Assembly: GCF_010726645.1 (NCBI RefSeq)
Contig: NZ_AP022563.1
Span: 868,001-932,000, forward strand
DNA length: 64,000 nucleotides
Origin: Mycolicibacterium duvalii
GTDB taxonomy: Bacteria > Actinomycetota > Actinomycetes > Mycobacteriales > Mycobacteriaceae
Direction: 5' to 3'
The notes under the pieces are model-generated. The model saw only the letters and a program-made list of their open reading frames with translations. It ran no database searches and had not been told where the DNA came from. This document shows, one piece after another, positions 25,362 to 34,548 of the stretch. How positions within the stretch are numbered: the stretch's first letter is position 1; each line of letters opens with the position of its first letter. The position numbers and the translations under genes were made by a program.

Positions 25362-26648
25362 TCACTGGTCCTCGGGGCCGCGAGGTGTGACCCGCGCAAC
25401 ACCGCTGAGCTCCCCGGACGGCAGGTCCTGCGCGGTGCCCTGGTGGGTCTGCCGGGTGAGGCGCCCCAGCGTCGAGGCCACCCGCAGCACGTAGGCGTCG
25501 CGCGGGACGGTCGGATCCCGCCCGGTGAAATCGGCGATCCGGCGCAGTCGGTAGCGCACCGTATTTGGATGAACGAACAATTTCCGTGCGCAAGCTTCTA
25601 TGGCCCCGCCGGCGTCGAGATACGCGTCGAGGGTGTCCATCAGCGCCGGACCGGCGTCGGAGAGCGGCCGCATCACGTCGGCCTCGAGCGCGGCGGCCGC
25701 GGTGACGTCGCCGAGCAGCGCGCGCTCCGGGAGCAGCTCGCGTGCCGCGACCGGCCGCGGCGCACCGGCCCAGCCGGCGACCGCGTTCATGCCCGCGATG
25801 GCCTCCGTCGCGCTGCGGTGGGCCGCCGCCAGCGTCGGCGCGGTCGGCCCGATCACCACCGGTCCGTCGTCGAACACCTTCATCAGGTCGGCCAGGAATC
25901 GGTCGGTCGGGGACAGACCTCCGGACACGATCGCCACCAGCCAGGTGCCGTGCACGTCGGTCAGCGCCGCGCGGTGGTGCCGGCCCGCCGCTTCGTGCAC
26001 GTCGTCGCTGGAGAACTCGGCGCGGTCGCGCCGGGGCAGACCGACGATCACCGTGGCCGGGGCCGTGGCATCCCAGTTCAGCGCGGCGGACTGAGATTGG
26101 AGTTCGGGACCGACGTCACCGCGCACCACGGCGTCGACGATGTTGGCCTCCATGCGGGTGTCCCACGCGCCGCGCGCCTCGGCCTGGTCGGCGTAGGCCG
26201 ACGCGGCGGCGAAGGCCAGGTCGCGGCTGTAGCGCAGAATGCCCGCGGTCAGCGCGGCCAGCTGCTCCTCGTTGCGGGCCAGCAGCGGGACCACCTCTTC
26301 GAAGAACTCCATCGTCACGCGCACCATCTCGACCGACTGCCGCAGCGCGATGCGCCGCCGCAGATCCTGGGGTACCACCTCGAAGGCCTGAGCGGTGTAG
26401 CTGACGTCGCTGCGCGGATCGCGCATCCACTCCACGAAGTTGACCACGGCGGTCTGGACCACCAGCTGCACGCTGGCGCGCTGCGAGGCCTCGAGCTCGG
26501 CGAAGAACGGCAGCCGGTCGCCCATCGCCTGCACGGCCTCGGTGGCCAGCCGGCCCGAGTACTGCTTGAGCCGGCGCAGCGTCGATTCCGGGACGGATTC
26601 GAGCACCTCGACCGTCGAGCTCGGCGGGATGAACCGATTGTCGGGCAT
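25362..26648 (-). CDS. mabR: FAS-II regulator MabR (PucR/CdaR-type)
   Basis: 428-residue regulator equivalent to Rv2242. The C-terminus carries the PucR-type helix-turn-helix ('TLDAYLDAGGAIEACARKLFVHPNTVRYRLRRIADFTGRDP'); the N-terminal 300 residues form a GGDEF-like/sensory region. MabR is reported to bind the fasII promoter and to activate or tune mycolate synthesis in response to long-chain acyl-CoAs. It is directly upstream of fabD with a candidate operator in between, and 49 nt downstream of aceE. Confidence 0.9.
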   Translation of the reverse strand: MPDNRFIPPSSTVEVLESVPESTLRRLKQYSGRLATEAVQAMGDRLPFFAELEASQRASVQLVVQTAVVNFVEWMRDPRSDVSYTAQAFEVVPQDLRRRIALRQSVEMVRVTMEFFEEVVPLLARNEEQLAALTAGILRYSRDLAFAAASAYADQAEARGAWDTRMEANIVDAVVRGDVGPELQSQSAALNWDATAPATVIVGLPRRDRAEFSSDDVHEAAGRHHRAALTDVHGTWLVAIVSGGLSPTDRFLADLMKVFDDGPVVIGPTAPTLAAAHRSATEAIAGMNAVAGWAGAPRPVAARELLPERALLGDVTAAAALEADVMRPLSDAGPALMDTLDAYLDAGGAIEACARKLFVHPNTVRYRLRRIADFTGRDPTVPRDAYVLRVASTLGRLTRQTHQGTAQDLPSGELSGVARVTPRGPEDQ

Positions 26649-26697
26649 TCCTAAAAGCTACGCCTTGGTTCTGGCGAAAACCTCCAAGAGCAGGTCG

Positions 26698-29487
26698 CTA
26701 CGCAACTCCGGGATCAGATGTCTGCTCCGGCGCCGCCATCACATCGTCGATCTCGTAGCGCCGGGCGGCCTCGACGGCCACCGACATGTCGATGTTGCCG
26801 TCCCGGGCCAGGCCCTGCAGGACGGCCACCACGACCGACTCGGCGTCGGTGTTGAAGTAGCGGCGTGCCGCGGGGCGGGTGTCGGAGAAGCCGAAGCCGT
26901 CGGTGCCCAGCGTGATGAAGGTGCCGGGGACCCAGGGCCGGATCTGCTCGGGCACTGCGCGCATCCAGTCCGAAACCGCGACCACCGGGCCCGCGGTCTG
27001 GCCCAGCACCTCGGTCAGGTACGGCGTGGCGGCGGGCTTGTCGGGGTGGCGCAGCCGCTCCCGCTCGATGGTCACGCCGTCGCGGTTGAGCTCACCCCAA
27101 CTGGTCACCGACCACACGTCGGCGGCGACGTCCCACTCCTCGGCCAGCAGTTCGGCGGCCTTGAGCGCCGACGGCATCGCCACCCCGGAAGCCAGGATCT
27201 GGGCGACGTTGGTGCGCTTCTGCGCGGCGGGCTGATAGCAGTAGATGCCGCGCAGCAGCCCCTCGACGTCGAGCCCCTCCGGCTCGCCGGGTTGCACATA
27301 GGGCTCGTTGTAGATGGTCAGGTAGAAGTAGATGTTCTCGGGATCCTCCCCGAACATCCGAGCCAGACCGCTTTCGATGATGTGGGCGATCTCGTAGGCG
27401 AACGCCGGGTCGTAGGACACCACGGCCGGGTTCGTGGCCGCCAGTAGCAGCGAGTGCCCGTCGGCGTGCTGCAGACCCTCGCCGACCAGCGTGGTGCGCC
27501 CGGCGGTCGCGCCGAGCACGAAGCCGCGGGCCATCTGGTCGGCCGCCGCCCAGAACGCGTCACCGGTGCGCTGGAAGCCGAACATCGAATAGAAGATGTA
27601 GATCGGGATCATCGGCTCGTTGTGTGTCGCATAGGACGTGCCGACCGCGGTGAAGCTGGCCGTCGAGCCGGCCTCGTTGATGCCCTCGTGCAGGATCTGG
27701 CCGACTTCGCTCTCCCGGTAGGCCAGCATGAGCTCGGCGTCGACCGAGGTGTAGAGCTGGCCGTTGCGGTTGTAGATCTTGAGGTTCGGGAACCACGAGT
27801 CCATCCCGAACGTGCGGGCCTCGTCCGGGATGATCGGCACGATGCGCGAGCCGATGTTTTTGTCGCGCAACAGTTCCTTGAACGTGCGCACCGTCGCCAT
27901 CGTGGTGGCGACCTCCTGCTTGCCCGAGCCCTTCTTCACCGCCTTGTAGGTGTCGGGGCCGGGCAGCGGCAGCGCCTTGGACTTGGTCCTGCGTTCCGGG
28001 ATGAAACCGCCCAGCGCGCGCCGCCGGTCGAGCATGTAGCGGATCTCGGGGGCCTCCGGGCCCGGGTGATAGTACGGCGGCAGGTAGGGGTTGTCCTCGA
28101 GTTCCTGGTCGCTGACCGGGATGCGCTGGACGTCGCGGAAGTCCTTGAGATCTTGCAGCGCAAGCTTTTTCATCTGATGGGTGGCGTTGCGTCCCTCGAA
28201 GTGCTTGCCGAGCGTGTAGCCCTTGATGGTCTTGGCCAGGATGACGGTGGGCTGGCCCTTGTGGTCCAGCGCCGCGTGGTAGGCCGCGTAGACCTTGCGG
28301 TAGTCGTGACCGCCGCGCTTGAGATTCCAGATCTCGGTGTCGCTCATGTTCTCCACGAGGGCCTTGGTGCGCGGGTCGCGGCCGAAGAAGTGGTCGCGGA
28401 CGTAGCCGCCGTCGTTGGCCTTGTAGGTCTGGTAATCACCGTCAGGGGTGGTGTTCATCAGGTTGACCAGCGCGCCGTCGCGGTCGGCGTGCAGCAGCGC
28501 GTCCCACTCGCGGCCCCACACCACCTTGATGACGTTCCAACCCGCGCCGCGGAAGAACGATTCCAGCTCCTGGATGATCTTCCCGTTGCCCCGGACCGGA
28601 CCGTCGAGACGCTGCAGGTTGCAGTTGACGACGAACGTCAGGTTGTCCAGGCCCTCGAGCGCGGCGACGTGGGCTAGGCCGCGACTTTCCGGCTCATCCA
28701 TCTCACCGTCGCCGAGGAAGGCCCAGACGTGCTGGCCGGAGGTGTCCTTGATACCCCGGTCGTGGAGATAGTGGTTGAACCGGGCCTGATAGATGGCGTT
28801 GATCGGGCCCAGGCCCATCGACACCGTGGGGAACTCCCAGAAGTCGGGCATCAACCGCGGGTGCGGATACGACGGGATGCCACCGCCGGGATGGCTGTGC
28901 TCCTGACGGAACCCGTCGAGCTGGTCGGCGGTGAGCCGGCCCTCCAGATAGGCCCGCGCGTAGATGCCCGGCGAGGCGTGGCCCTGGATGAAGATCTGGT
29001 CACCGCCGCCGGGGTGGCTCTTGCCGCGGAAGAAGTGGTTGAACCCGACCTCGTAGAGCGCGGCCGAGGACGCATACGTCGAGATGTGCCCGCCGACGCC
29101 CACCCCGGGGCGCTGCGCCCGGTGCACCATGATGGCGGCGTTCCACCGGATCCACGCCCGGTAGCGGCGCTCGACTTCCTCGTCGCCGGGGAACCACGGT
29201 TCGAGCTCGGTCGGGATGGTGTTGACGTAGTCGGTGGAGGTCAGCGCCGGCAGTGCGACGCGCTGCTCGCCGGCGCGTTCGAGCAGCCGTAGCAGCAGGT
29301 ACCGGGCCCGGGCCGGGCCGGAACGCTCGAGCAGGTCGTCGAACGATTCCAGCCATTCGCCGGTCTCTTCCGGGTCGATGTCGGGCAGATACGATGCGAC
29401 GCCTTCCCGAATCACTCGAACCCTGTCGGGTTCGCCTGAGCCGCTTGAGCTTTGGGCCAGATCCTGGCGCACGAACTCGGTGGTCAA
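26698..29487 (-). CDS. aceE: pyruvate dehydrogenase E1 component
   Basis: 929-residue homodimeric-type E1, decarboxylating pyruvate with thiamine diphosphate and passing the acetyl unit to the E2 lipoyl domain. The ThDP fold motif is '[14 protein letters not shown]...[15 protein letters not shown]' (GDG...N), and '[17 protein letters not shown]' and '[10 protein letters not shown]'-like segments are typical. Slightly longer than Rv2241 (901) at the N-terminus. The RBS AAGGAGCGG precedes ATG. The 194 nt upstream are a divergent promoter region shared with the lipoprotein gene; no other feature is seen there. Confidence 0.95.
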   Translation of the reverse strand: MTTEFVRQDLAQSSSGSGEPDRVRVIREGVASYLPDIDPEETGEWLESFDDLLERSGPARARYLLLRLLERAGEQRVALPALTSTDYVNTIPTELEPWFPGDEEVERRYRAWIRWNAAIMVHRAQRPGVGVGGHISTYASSAALYEVGFNHFFRGKSHPGGGDQIFIQGHASPGIYARAYLEGRLTADQLDGFRQEHSHPGGGIPSYPHPRLMPDFWEFPTVSMGLGPINAIYQARFNHYLHDRGIKDTSGQHVWAFLGDGEMDEPESRGLAHVAALEGLDNLTFVVNCNLQRLDGPVRGNGKIIQELESFFRGAGWNVIKVVWGREWDALLHADRDGALVNLMNTTPDGDYQTYKANDGGYVRDHFFGRDPRTKALVENMSDTEIWNLKRGGHDYRKVYAAYHAALDHKGQPTVILAKTIKGYTLGKHFEGRNATHQMKKLALQDLKDFRDVQRIPVSDQELEDNPYLPPYYHPGPEAPEIRYMLDRRRALGGFIPERRTKSKALPLPGPDTYKAVKKGSGKQEVATTMATVRTFKELLRDKNIGSRIVPIIPDEARTFGMDSWFPNLKIYNRNGQLYTSVDAELMLAYRESEVGQILHEGINEAGSTASFTAVGTSYATHNEPMIPIYIFYSMFGFQRTGDAFWAAADQMARGFVLGATAGRTTLVGEGLQHADGHSLLLAATNPAVVSYDPAFAYEIAHIIESGLARMFGEDPENIYFYLTIYNEPYVQPGEPEGLDVEGLLRGIYCYQPAAQKRTNVAQILASGVAMPSALKAAELLAEEWDVAADVWSVTSWGELNRDGVTIERERLRHPDKPAATPYLTEVLGQTAGPVVAVSDWMRAVPEQIRPWVPGTFITLGTDGFGFSDTRPAARRYFNTDAESVVVAVLQGLARDGNIDMSVAVEAARRYEIDDVMAAPEQTSDPGVA

Positions 29488-29681
29488 CTTTCCGCTCCTT
29501 GTTAGGCGGTGGGGTTTACGCGCGCGCCGGTCGAGTGGGTGTGCTCTCGTGGCGCGTACCTGTCAATCCTTCACCAATCCTGCCCCATCCGCGCTGCCGG
29601 GTGGGGGTGGAAAGACCAGGCTGCCTCAGCGGTGCCCAACATCGGGATGAAACGGCAGGTGAAAAGGTAACGTCTGGCAAC

Positions 29682-30260
29682 GTGCTGATCGGTTGGCGGA
29701 GCGCCCCCCGGGCGCGCCTCGCGGCCCTGATCACCGGAAGCCTCGCCGCGCTGGCCATGGTGGTCGTCGGGTGTACCCACATCACCGACGGGGAGGTCTC
29801 GGTGGCCCCCGGACAAGCACAGCAGTACCGGTCGTCGGTATCGGCGTCGATCGCGGCGTCGGCGGCCAGCTCGAGTGCCCGCGAAGCGCAGCGGCGGGAG
29901 GCGCTGGCGACCGAGGCGATCCTGCGCTCCTGCGAGGAGATGAGCTCGAGCAGTGCCGACGCCGTCGGTGCGGTCAACACGTACGTCGACGCGCTCAACG
30001 CCGACCCGGCGCAGGCCGCCGCGGCGATGGGGCCGGCGATCGACGCACTCAACATCAGCGCCGATCGGGTGGTCGCGACCCTGTCCGACGCGTTACCCAT
30101 CGAGCTGCGCGATGCCCTCACCAGCTGGATCGACGCTGCGCGCGGGGTGGCCAGCGCCATCGCGGGCAACTATCCGGTCGTGGAGATCAACGCCGCGATC
30201 GCGCGTCTGAACGACACCAAGACCGCCGCCCTGGACCGATGCGACGCGGCTTATCGATGA
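29682..30260 (+). CDS. putative lipoprotein, Rv2240c-like, unknown function
   Basis: 192-residue protein with a short basic N-terminus, hydrophobic segment and lipobox V-V-G-C (Cys31), then an alanine/serine-rich helical body with two Cys (one in 'ILRSCEE', one in 'LDRCDAAYR'). It is probably anchored outside the membrane with helical-bundle structure. GTG at 29682 is chosen because it places the signal sequence correctly; an AAAAGG lies about 14 nt upstream. Function not known. Confidence 0.72.
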   Translation: MLIGWRSAPRARLAALITGSLAALAMVVVGCTHITDGEVSVAPGQAQQYRSSVSASIAASAASSSAREAQRREALATEAILRSCEEMSSSSADAVGAVNTYVDALNADPAQAAAAMGPAIDALNISADRVVATLSDALPIELRDALTSWIDAARGVASAIAGNYPVVEINAAIARLNDTKTAALDRCDAAYR

Positions 30261-30364
30261 ACCTGGGGCGACCTGTCTCGCTCGACAGCTATAGCGTGCG
30301 ACGATAGAGCGCGTATGTGGCCGAGCGCACCGTGCGCCCGGTGGTGACCGAAGGAGGACTGACC

Positions 30365-30793
30365 GTGGTGTCGGCGGGTGACCCCCCGAACTACGCCCGA
30401 AGGCTGGGCATCCAAAAAGATCAGGTTGTCCAGGAGTTGGGCTGGGACGAGGACACCGACGACGACATCCGGGCCGACATCGAGGACGCGTGCGGCGGTG
30501 AGCTGCTCGACGAGGACGCCGACGAGGTGGTCGACGTGGTGCTGCTGTGGTGGCGCGACGGCGACGGGGATCTGGTGGACACGTTGATGGACGCCATCAC
30601 GCCGCTGGCCGACGACGGTGTCATCTGGGTTGTCACTCCCAAGACCGGTCAGGCGGGCCACGTGCTGCCCGCCGAGATCGCCGAGTCGGCGCCGACGGCG
30701 GGGCTGATGCAGACCTCGTCGGCGAACCTCGGTGATTGGATCGCCAGTCGGCTGGTGCAGCCCAAGTCCAAGGCCGCCGGCCGGCGGACCTGA
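30365..30793 (+). CDS. DUF3052 family protein (Rv2239c-like)
   Basis: About 142 residues, acidic, of the DUF3052 family ('YARRLGIQKDQVVQELGWDEDTDDDIRADIED...WVVTPKTG...ESAPTAGL'). The GTG at 30365 is preferred to a GTG 48 nt further upstream because AAGGAGG sits 7 nt before it; another GTG follows immediately. Its stop is 2 nt before ahpE, so the two are co-transcribed. Function unknown; the partner suggests an oxidative-stress context. Confidence 0.85.
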   Translation: MVSAGDPPNYARRLGIQKDQVVQELGWDEDTDDDIRADIEDACGGELLDEDADEVVDVVLLWWRDGDGDLVDTLMDAITPLADDGVIWVVTPKTGQAGHVLPAEIAESAPTAGLMQTSSANLGDWIASRLVQPKSKAAGRRT

Positions 30794-30795
30794 CG

Positions 30796-31254
30796 GTGCT
30801 CGCTGTCGGCGACAGCGCGCCGGACTTCACCCTCAAAGACCAGAACAACCAACCGGTCTCGCTGCGCGATTTCCGTGGCGCGAAGGACGTCCTGGTGGTG
30901 TTCTTTCCGTTGGCGTTCACCGGGATCTGCCAGCGCGAACTCGATTACATCCGCGACCACGCGGTTGAGTTCGTCACCGACCGGGTCGCCACGCTGACGG
31001 TCTCGGTCGGCCCCTCGCCGACGCACAAGGTGTGGGCCACGCAGCGCGGCTTCACCTTTCCGGTGCTGTCGGACTTCTGGCCGCACGGGGCCGTCAGCGC
31101 GGCCTACGGCGTATTCAACGAAGCGACGGGGTTCGCCGATCGGGGCACCTTCGCCGTCGACCGGTCCGGCACGGTGCGCTTCGCCGACTGCCGGCAGCCG
31201 GGGCAGGAGCGGGACCCGGCGGTGTGGGCAGAGGCGCTGGCCGCACTGGGCTGA
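30796..31254 (+). CDS. ahpE: one-cysteine peroxiredoxin AhpE
   Basis: 152-residue peroxiredoxin reducing H2O2, organic peroxides and peroxynitrite; mycothiol/mycoredoxin is the known reductant of mycobacterial AhpE. The peroxidatic Cys45 is in 'FFPLAFTGICQREL'. Position, length and sequence match Rv2238c (153). An additional Cys132 ('RFADCRQPG') stands where I recall a methionine-containing stretch in the M. tuberculosis protein. GTG start 2 nt after DUF3052. Confidence 0.94.
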   Translation: MLAVGDSAPDFTLKDQNNQPVSLRDFRGAKDVLVVFFPLAFTGICQRELDYIRDHAVEFVTDRVATLTVSVGPSPTHKVWATQRGFTFPVLSDFWPHGAVSAAYGVFNEATGFADRGTFAVDRSGTVRFADCRQPGQERDPAVWAEALAALG

Positions 31255-31268
31255 TAGTCGTCCACCGA

Positions 31269-31318
31269 TTGTGCACTCCTGGCGGCATTTCGGCTGTTTC
31301 TCCGCCAAGGGTGCACAA
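31269..31318 (+). terminator. long imperfect inverted repeat after ahpE
   Basis: Arms 31269-31285 and 31302-31318 pair over 17 positions with only a 3-nt mismatched centre (TTGTGCAC...TGGCGG / CCGCCA...GTGCACAA) around a 16-nt loop. It begins 15 nt after the ahpE stop and ends 72 nt before the tRNA. Probably a U-less factor-independent terminator or mRNA 3' stabiliser, as frequent in mycobacteria. Confidence 0.6.
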
Positions 31319-31390
31319 CGGCGGGGAGCGCTGCCCTCGCCGGTGACAATTTCCGCTTCCGGCCCGGCGCCGTGTAGCCTGCCCGGGATC

Positions 31391-31465
31391 GGGCGCGTAG
31401 CTCAGTGGTAGAGCTCTGGTTTTACACACCAGCGGTCGGCGGTTCGATACCGTCCGCGCCCACCA
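31391..31465 (+). tRNA. tRNA-Val (anticodon TAC)
   Basis: Cloverleaf seen directly: acceptor GGGCGCG/CGCGCCC, D-stem GCTC/GAGC, anticodon stem CTGGT/ACCAG with loop TTTACAC (anticodon TAC, reading GTA), T-arm with GTTCGAT, discriminator A and encoded CCA (31463-31465). It stands at the junction between the conserved ahpE region and an accessory block. Confidence 0.95.
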
Positions 31466-31477
31466 ACGTCATTCGCC

Positions 31478-31918
31478 TCAGCCCTCCGCCAACCACGTCG
31501 CCAGTAGGACGACGCCCAGCGAGCCCACCAGCGACGCCACAGACGCCGCCCTGGCCCGTTCGGCTTGGCCCTTGGCCTGCGCGAGGCCGTGCAGCGTCGC
31601 GGCGGCCATCACCGCGGTGAACAACACCAGCTTGAGGACCAGGATGCGACCGTAGCCCGGCTGCGCCAGCGAAGCCCACGTGACGCCGTAGTGCCACGCC
31701 AGCGTCACCCCGGTCGTGATCTGCAGCGGCAGGAAGAGCGCCATCGTGATGACGGCGAACCGCTGTCCGACGGCGCGCATGACGTCGGCGCGGTCGGCGA
31801 TGGCGAGTCGTTCGCGCACCTGGGGCAGCACCACCAGCGTGATCGTCAGCTGCCCGCCGACCCACACGATCGCCCCCATGACATGGGCGAAACGCACCAC
31901 GGTCCACAGGTCGAACAT
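31478..31918 (-). CDS. CopD/DUF2269-like membrane protein
   Basis: 146-residue integral membrane protein with four helices and the CopD-like start 'VRFAHVMGAIVWVGGQLTITLVVLP'. CopD-type domains are associated with copper uptake or copper/heme membrane functions. The ATG at 31918 lies 1 nt after the stop of the copper nitrite reductase fusion, so the pair is an operon and a copper-related role is a fair inference. A longer in-frame start exists inside the upstream gene. Confidence 0.72.
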   Translation of the reverse strand: MFDLWTVVRFAHVMGAIVWVGGQLTITLVVLPQVRERLAIADRADVMRAVGQRFAVITMALFLPLQITTGVTLAWHYGVTWASLAQPGYGRILVLKLVLFTAVMAAATLHGLAQAKGQAERARAASVASLVGSLGVVLLATWLAEG

Positions 31919-31919
31919 C

Positions 31920-34472
31920 TCAGTCCGTGACGGCGACGACGCCGTGCGCACCGGCCTCGGCGTGGCGCATGTCGTGGTCGACGAACGGATAGTTCCCGGC
32001 CTCAGGGAAAGTCAGCTCCACGAACCCGCCCTGGGCGGGACCGAGGTTCAGAACCTGTGCCGCGCCGCTGTTTTCGGCTGACGGCCGCAGCAGCCAGGCG
32101 CCCTCGGCGTACACGGTGTCGAACTGGCTGCCAACGACGTGGAACGCGGTGCTGTCGCCGGGGCCGGCGTTGACGACCCAGATCCGGGCGCGTTCGCCGA
32201 CCCGTGCCGGCAGCGGTGCATGGTCGTACTGCGCGGCCATACCGTTGAAAGCCCAGCCGTCGGGCCGATTGGCCCGCAGGTTGTCGGTCTGGTGCTGACC
32301 ACCCGGCTCGCCGAGATAGAGCTGTGAGCTGACGAGCACGTACTCGCGGTCGACCTGCGCCAGCCCGGGCGGGTCGATGATGACCGCCCCGTACATCCCG
32401 TTGGCGATGTGCAGCGACATCGGCATGGTCGAGCAGTGATACAGCCAGGCCCCGGCATGGCGAGCGGTGAATCGATAGGTCAGGCGTTCCCCCGGGGCGA
32501 TCGTCCGCATCGGCACGTCCGGCGCCAGCATCCCGGCGTGGAAGTCGATGCTGTGACCCATCGAGCCGTCGTTGACCAGCGTGATCTCAAACTGGTCACC
32601 GACCTTGCCCCGCAGCGTCGGACCCGGGGCTGAGCCGGCGAAGGTCCAGCGTCGCTCGAATCGGCCCGGCGCCACCTCGATGTCGCGTTCGGTCACCGCG
32701 AGCTCGACCTTGTGCAGCGTGCCGGCGGCCGGTGCGAGTCGGGCGTCCTGCGGCGCCCACCCCGGACTCGGGCGGGCGGTCAGGTCGAGTGGCGCCGGAG
32801 TCGCTTCGTCGCCGAGGTGCACAGCGCCGGACGACGGCTCGGCGATGCTGTCGACGGCCCGCACCGACATCGTCATGCCGGCGGCGCGGTGCCCGGCGAC
32901 CGTGCACCAGCCCCCGACGTCGGTGGTGATGCGGCCGAGATCGAGCATCGCGGTGTCGTTCTGCCGCAGCAGCGGCGTCCGCGCTCCGGTGTCGACGCGC
33001 AGATCGTGGGGCATCGCGTCGATGTTGGTGACCCTCAGCATGAGGTGGGTGCCGGGTGCCACGTCGAGCACCGCGGGCTCGATGCGCATGTTCTGCAGCG
33101 TGACCTCGACGGTGCGTTCCGGCCCCGGTGTGCTCGCCGGGCTGGATGCGTTCTGCCCGGGAGCCGCCAGCGTCACCGCCAGCACCACGACGGCCAGTCC
33201 GGCCAGGACACCGGTCGTGGTGCCGGGGACGTGCCGAAGGCCGGCCGCCGGCGACCCCTGCCGGGCGGCGGGCAGCGCGACGCGCAGCGCCTGGACCAGA
33301 AACGCACCGACACTCACCGCGGCCAGCGTCCAGCCGAGCAGCGGCACCGGTGCGGGCCAGTCGAAGGCCACCATCGGCACCGCCGCGTTGAGTAACAGCA
33401 CGCGCAGTCGCCACCCGCTGCCGAGGAACCGGGCGATCACCTTGTGTTCCGCGGGGCCGCGGCCCAGAACGGCCGGCAGCAGCTGGGTCAGTGCCCCCAG
33501 CAGCACCTGCACGACGAAACCGACGACGAAGATCGGTAGCACGTCGGCCGTGATCGCCGGCAGCGCAGCCATCTCTCCCGCGTTGAGCAGGCGTCCGGCC
33601 TCGCTCACCACCGCGACCGTCAACCACACCACCGCCGCGCCCAGCATCCACGCGGCCGGTCCGCCCGGATGGCGCGCAACGGCGTTGCGCACGAGCGGGA
33701 TTCCGACAACGCTGATGCCGGCCGCGTAGCACAGCAGCCCGCTCGCGGTCAGCCACAGAAGAGCGGAGAGCATGCCGGTCACCGCGATCGCGAGACCGGC
33801 CCACAACAGCGGCAGGGCGCGACGGGCCGCGGTCGCGGTGTCGGCACCGATTCTGGCGTGCAGGGTGACCGGCCACAGGGTGAGCATGGTGCCCAGCACC
33901 GAGAGCCCCACCCAGCCCAGCAGGGTCAGGTGGACGTGTGCCGACCACAGGCGGACGTACCAGTGTCCGGGTCCCAGCGCCAGCAGACCGCCCAGCACTG
34001 CGCCGATCGCCAGCAGCACCGCCGCCGAGGCGTAGAAGCCGGGCAGATAACCGAACGGACCCGGGGCCGTGGCTCGGGTCCCGCGGCGCAGATGGATCGC
34101 GTGCACGGCGGCGACGACGGCGACCCCAGCAGCACCCACACCGGTCAGCACCGCGGTGCCGGAGCTGACGCCGACCAGCACGGCGACCACGAGCACGTTC
34201 AGCGCAGTCAGGCCCGCGGCCAGACGTCGCGGCGGGGGAGCCGGCAGGTGGCTGAACGCCTCGGCGAAGTGCTCGGACCAGAGCACGATCGCATTGGTCA
34301 CCGCGCCGAGTAGCAACGCGTGCAGCGCTATCCAGGGCGAGAGGCCCACCGTGCTGTGGAGGGTCAGCAGGCCCACCGTTACGGAGAGCCAGCCGAGCAC
34401 GATCACGTTGCCCCACAGGAATACTGGGCCCCGAGGTCCGTTGCGCCGCCGAGGTGTCTGCGCTGCCTTCAC
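31920..34472 (-). CDS. membrane domain-cupredoxin-copper nitrite reductase fusion
   Basis: About 850 residues with three modules. (1) Residues ~15-440: 12-13 membrane helices including 'SAHVHLTLLGWVGLSVLGT' (H179, H181), reminiscent of heme-copper oxidase/NO-reductase subunit I. (2) ~455-540: cupredoxin with a full type-1 set H489, C523, H528, M533. (3) ~590-850: two-domain NirK. Type-1 ligands are H640, C680, H688, M693; type-2 ligands H645, H679, H833; catalytic Asp643 and His778. All nitrite-reductase residues are present, so NO-forming nitrite reduction outside the membrane is likely. Start is uncertain: GTG 34472 (GGAGGAG 14 nt upstream), GTG 34487 or TTG 34499. Coupled to a CopD-like gene. 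Confidence 0.85.
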   Translation of the reverse strand: MKAAQTPRRRNGPRGPVFLWGNVIVLGWLSVTVGLLTLHSTVGLSPWIALHALLLGAVTNAIVLWSEHFAEAFSHLPAPPPRRLAAGLTALNVLVVAVLVGVSSGTAVLTGVGAAGVAVVAAVHAIHLRRGTRATAPGPFGYLPGFYASAAVLLAIGAVLGGLLALGPGHWYVRLWSAHVHLTLLGWVGLSVLGTMLTLWPVTLHARIGADTATAARRALPLLWAGLAIAVTGMLSALLWLTASGLLCYAAGISVVGIPLVRNAVARHPGGPAAWMLGAAVVWLTVAVVSEAGRLLNAGEMAALPAITADVLPIFVVGFVVQVLLGALTQLLPAVLGRGPAEHKVIARFLGSGWRLRVLLLNAAVPMVAFDWPAPVPLLGWTLAAVSVGAFLVQALRVALPAARQGSPAAGLRHVPGTTTGVLAGLAVVVLAVTLAAPGQNASSPASTPGPERTVEVTLQNMRIEPAVLDVAPGTHLMLRVTNIDAMPHDLRVDTGARTPLLRQNDTAMLDLGRITTDVGGWCTVAGHRAAGMTMSVRAVDSIAEPSSGAVHLGDEATPAPLDLTARPSPGWAPQDARLAPAAGTLHKVELAVTERDIEVAPGRFERRWTFAGSAPGPTLRGKVGDQFEITLVNDGSMGHSIDFHAGMLAPDVPMRTIAPGERLTYRFTARHAGAWLYHCSTMPMSLHIANGMYGAVIIDPPGLAQVDREYVLVSSQLYLGEPGGQHQTDNLRANRPDGWAFNGMAAQYDHAPLPARVGERARIWVVNAGPGDSTAFHVVGSQFDTVYAEGAWLLRPSAENSGAAQVLNLGPAQGGFVELTFPEAGNYPFVDHDMRHAEAGAHGVVAVTD

Positions 34473-34548
34473 ATCGATGCTGGACACTCCTCCAGCCAAC
34501 TCCGGCCAGGGGTGGCGGGGGTAGAGGCGTTGGTCCCGAGATGCTCGG

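Noticed and set aside
32596..34416. 606-codon frame in the same strand as the nitrite reductase fusion
   Set aside because: Out-of-frame reading of the true gene; arginine/glycine-rich without motifs, while the other frame has all copper ligands.
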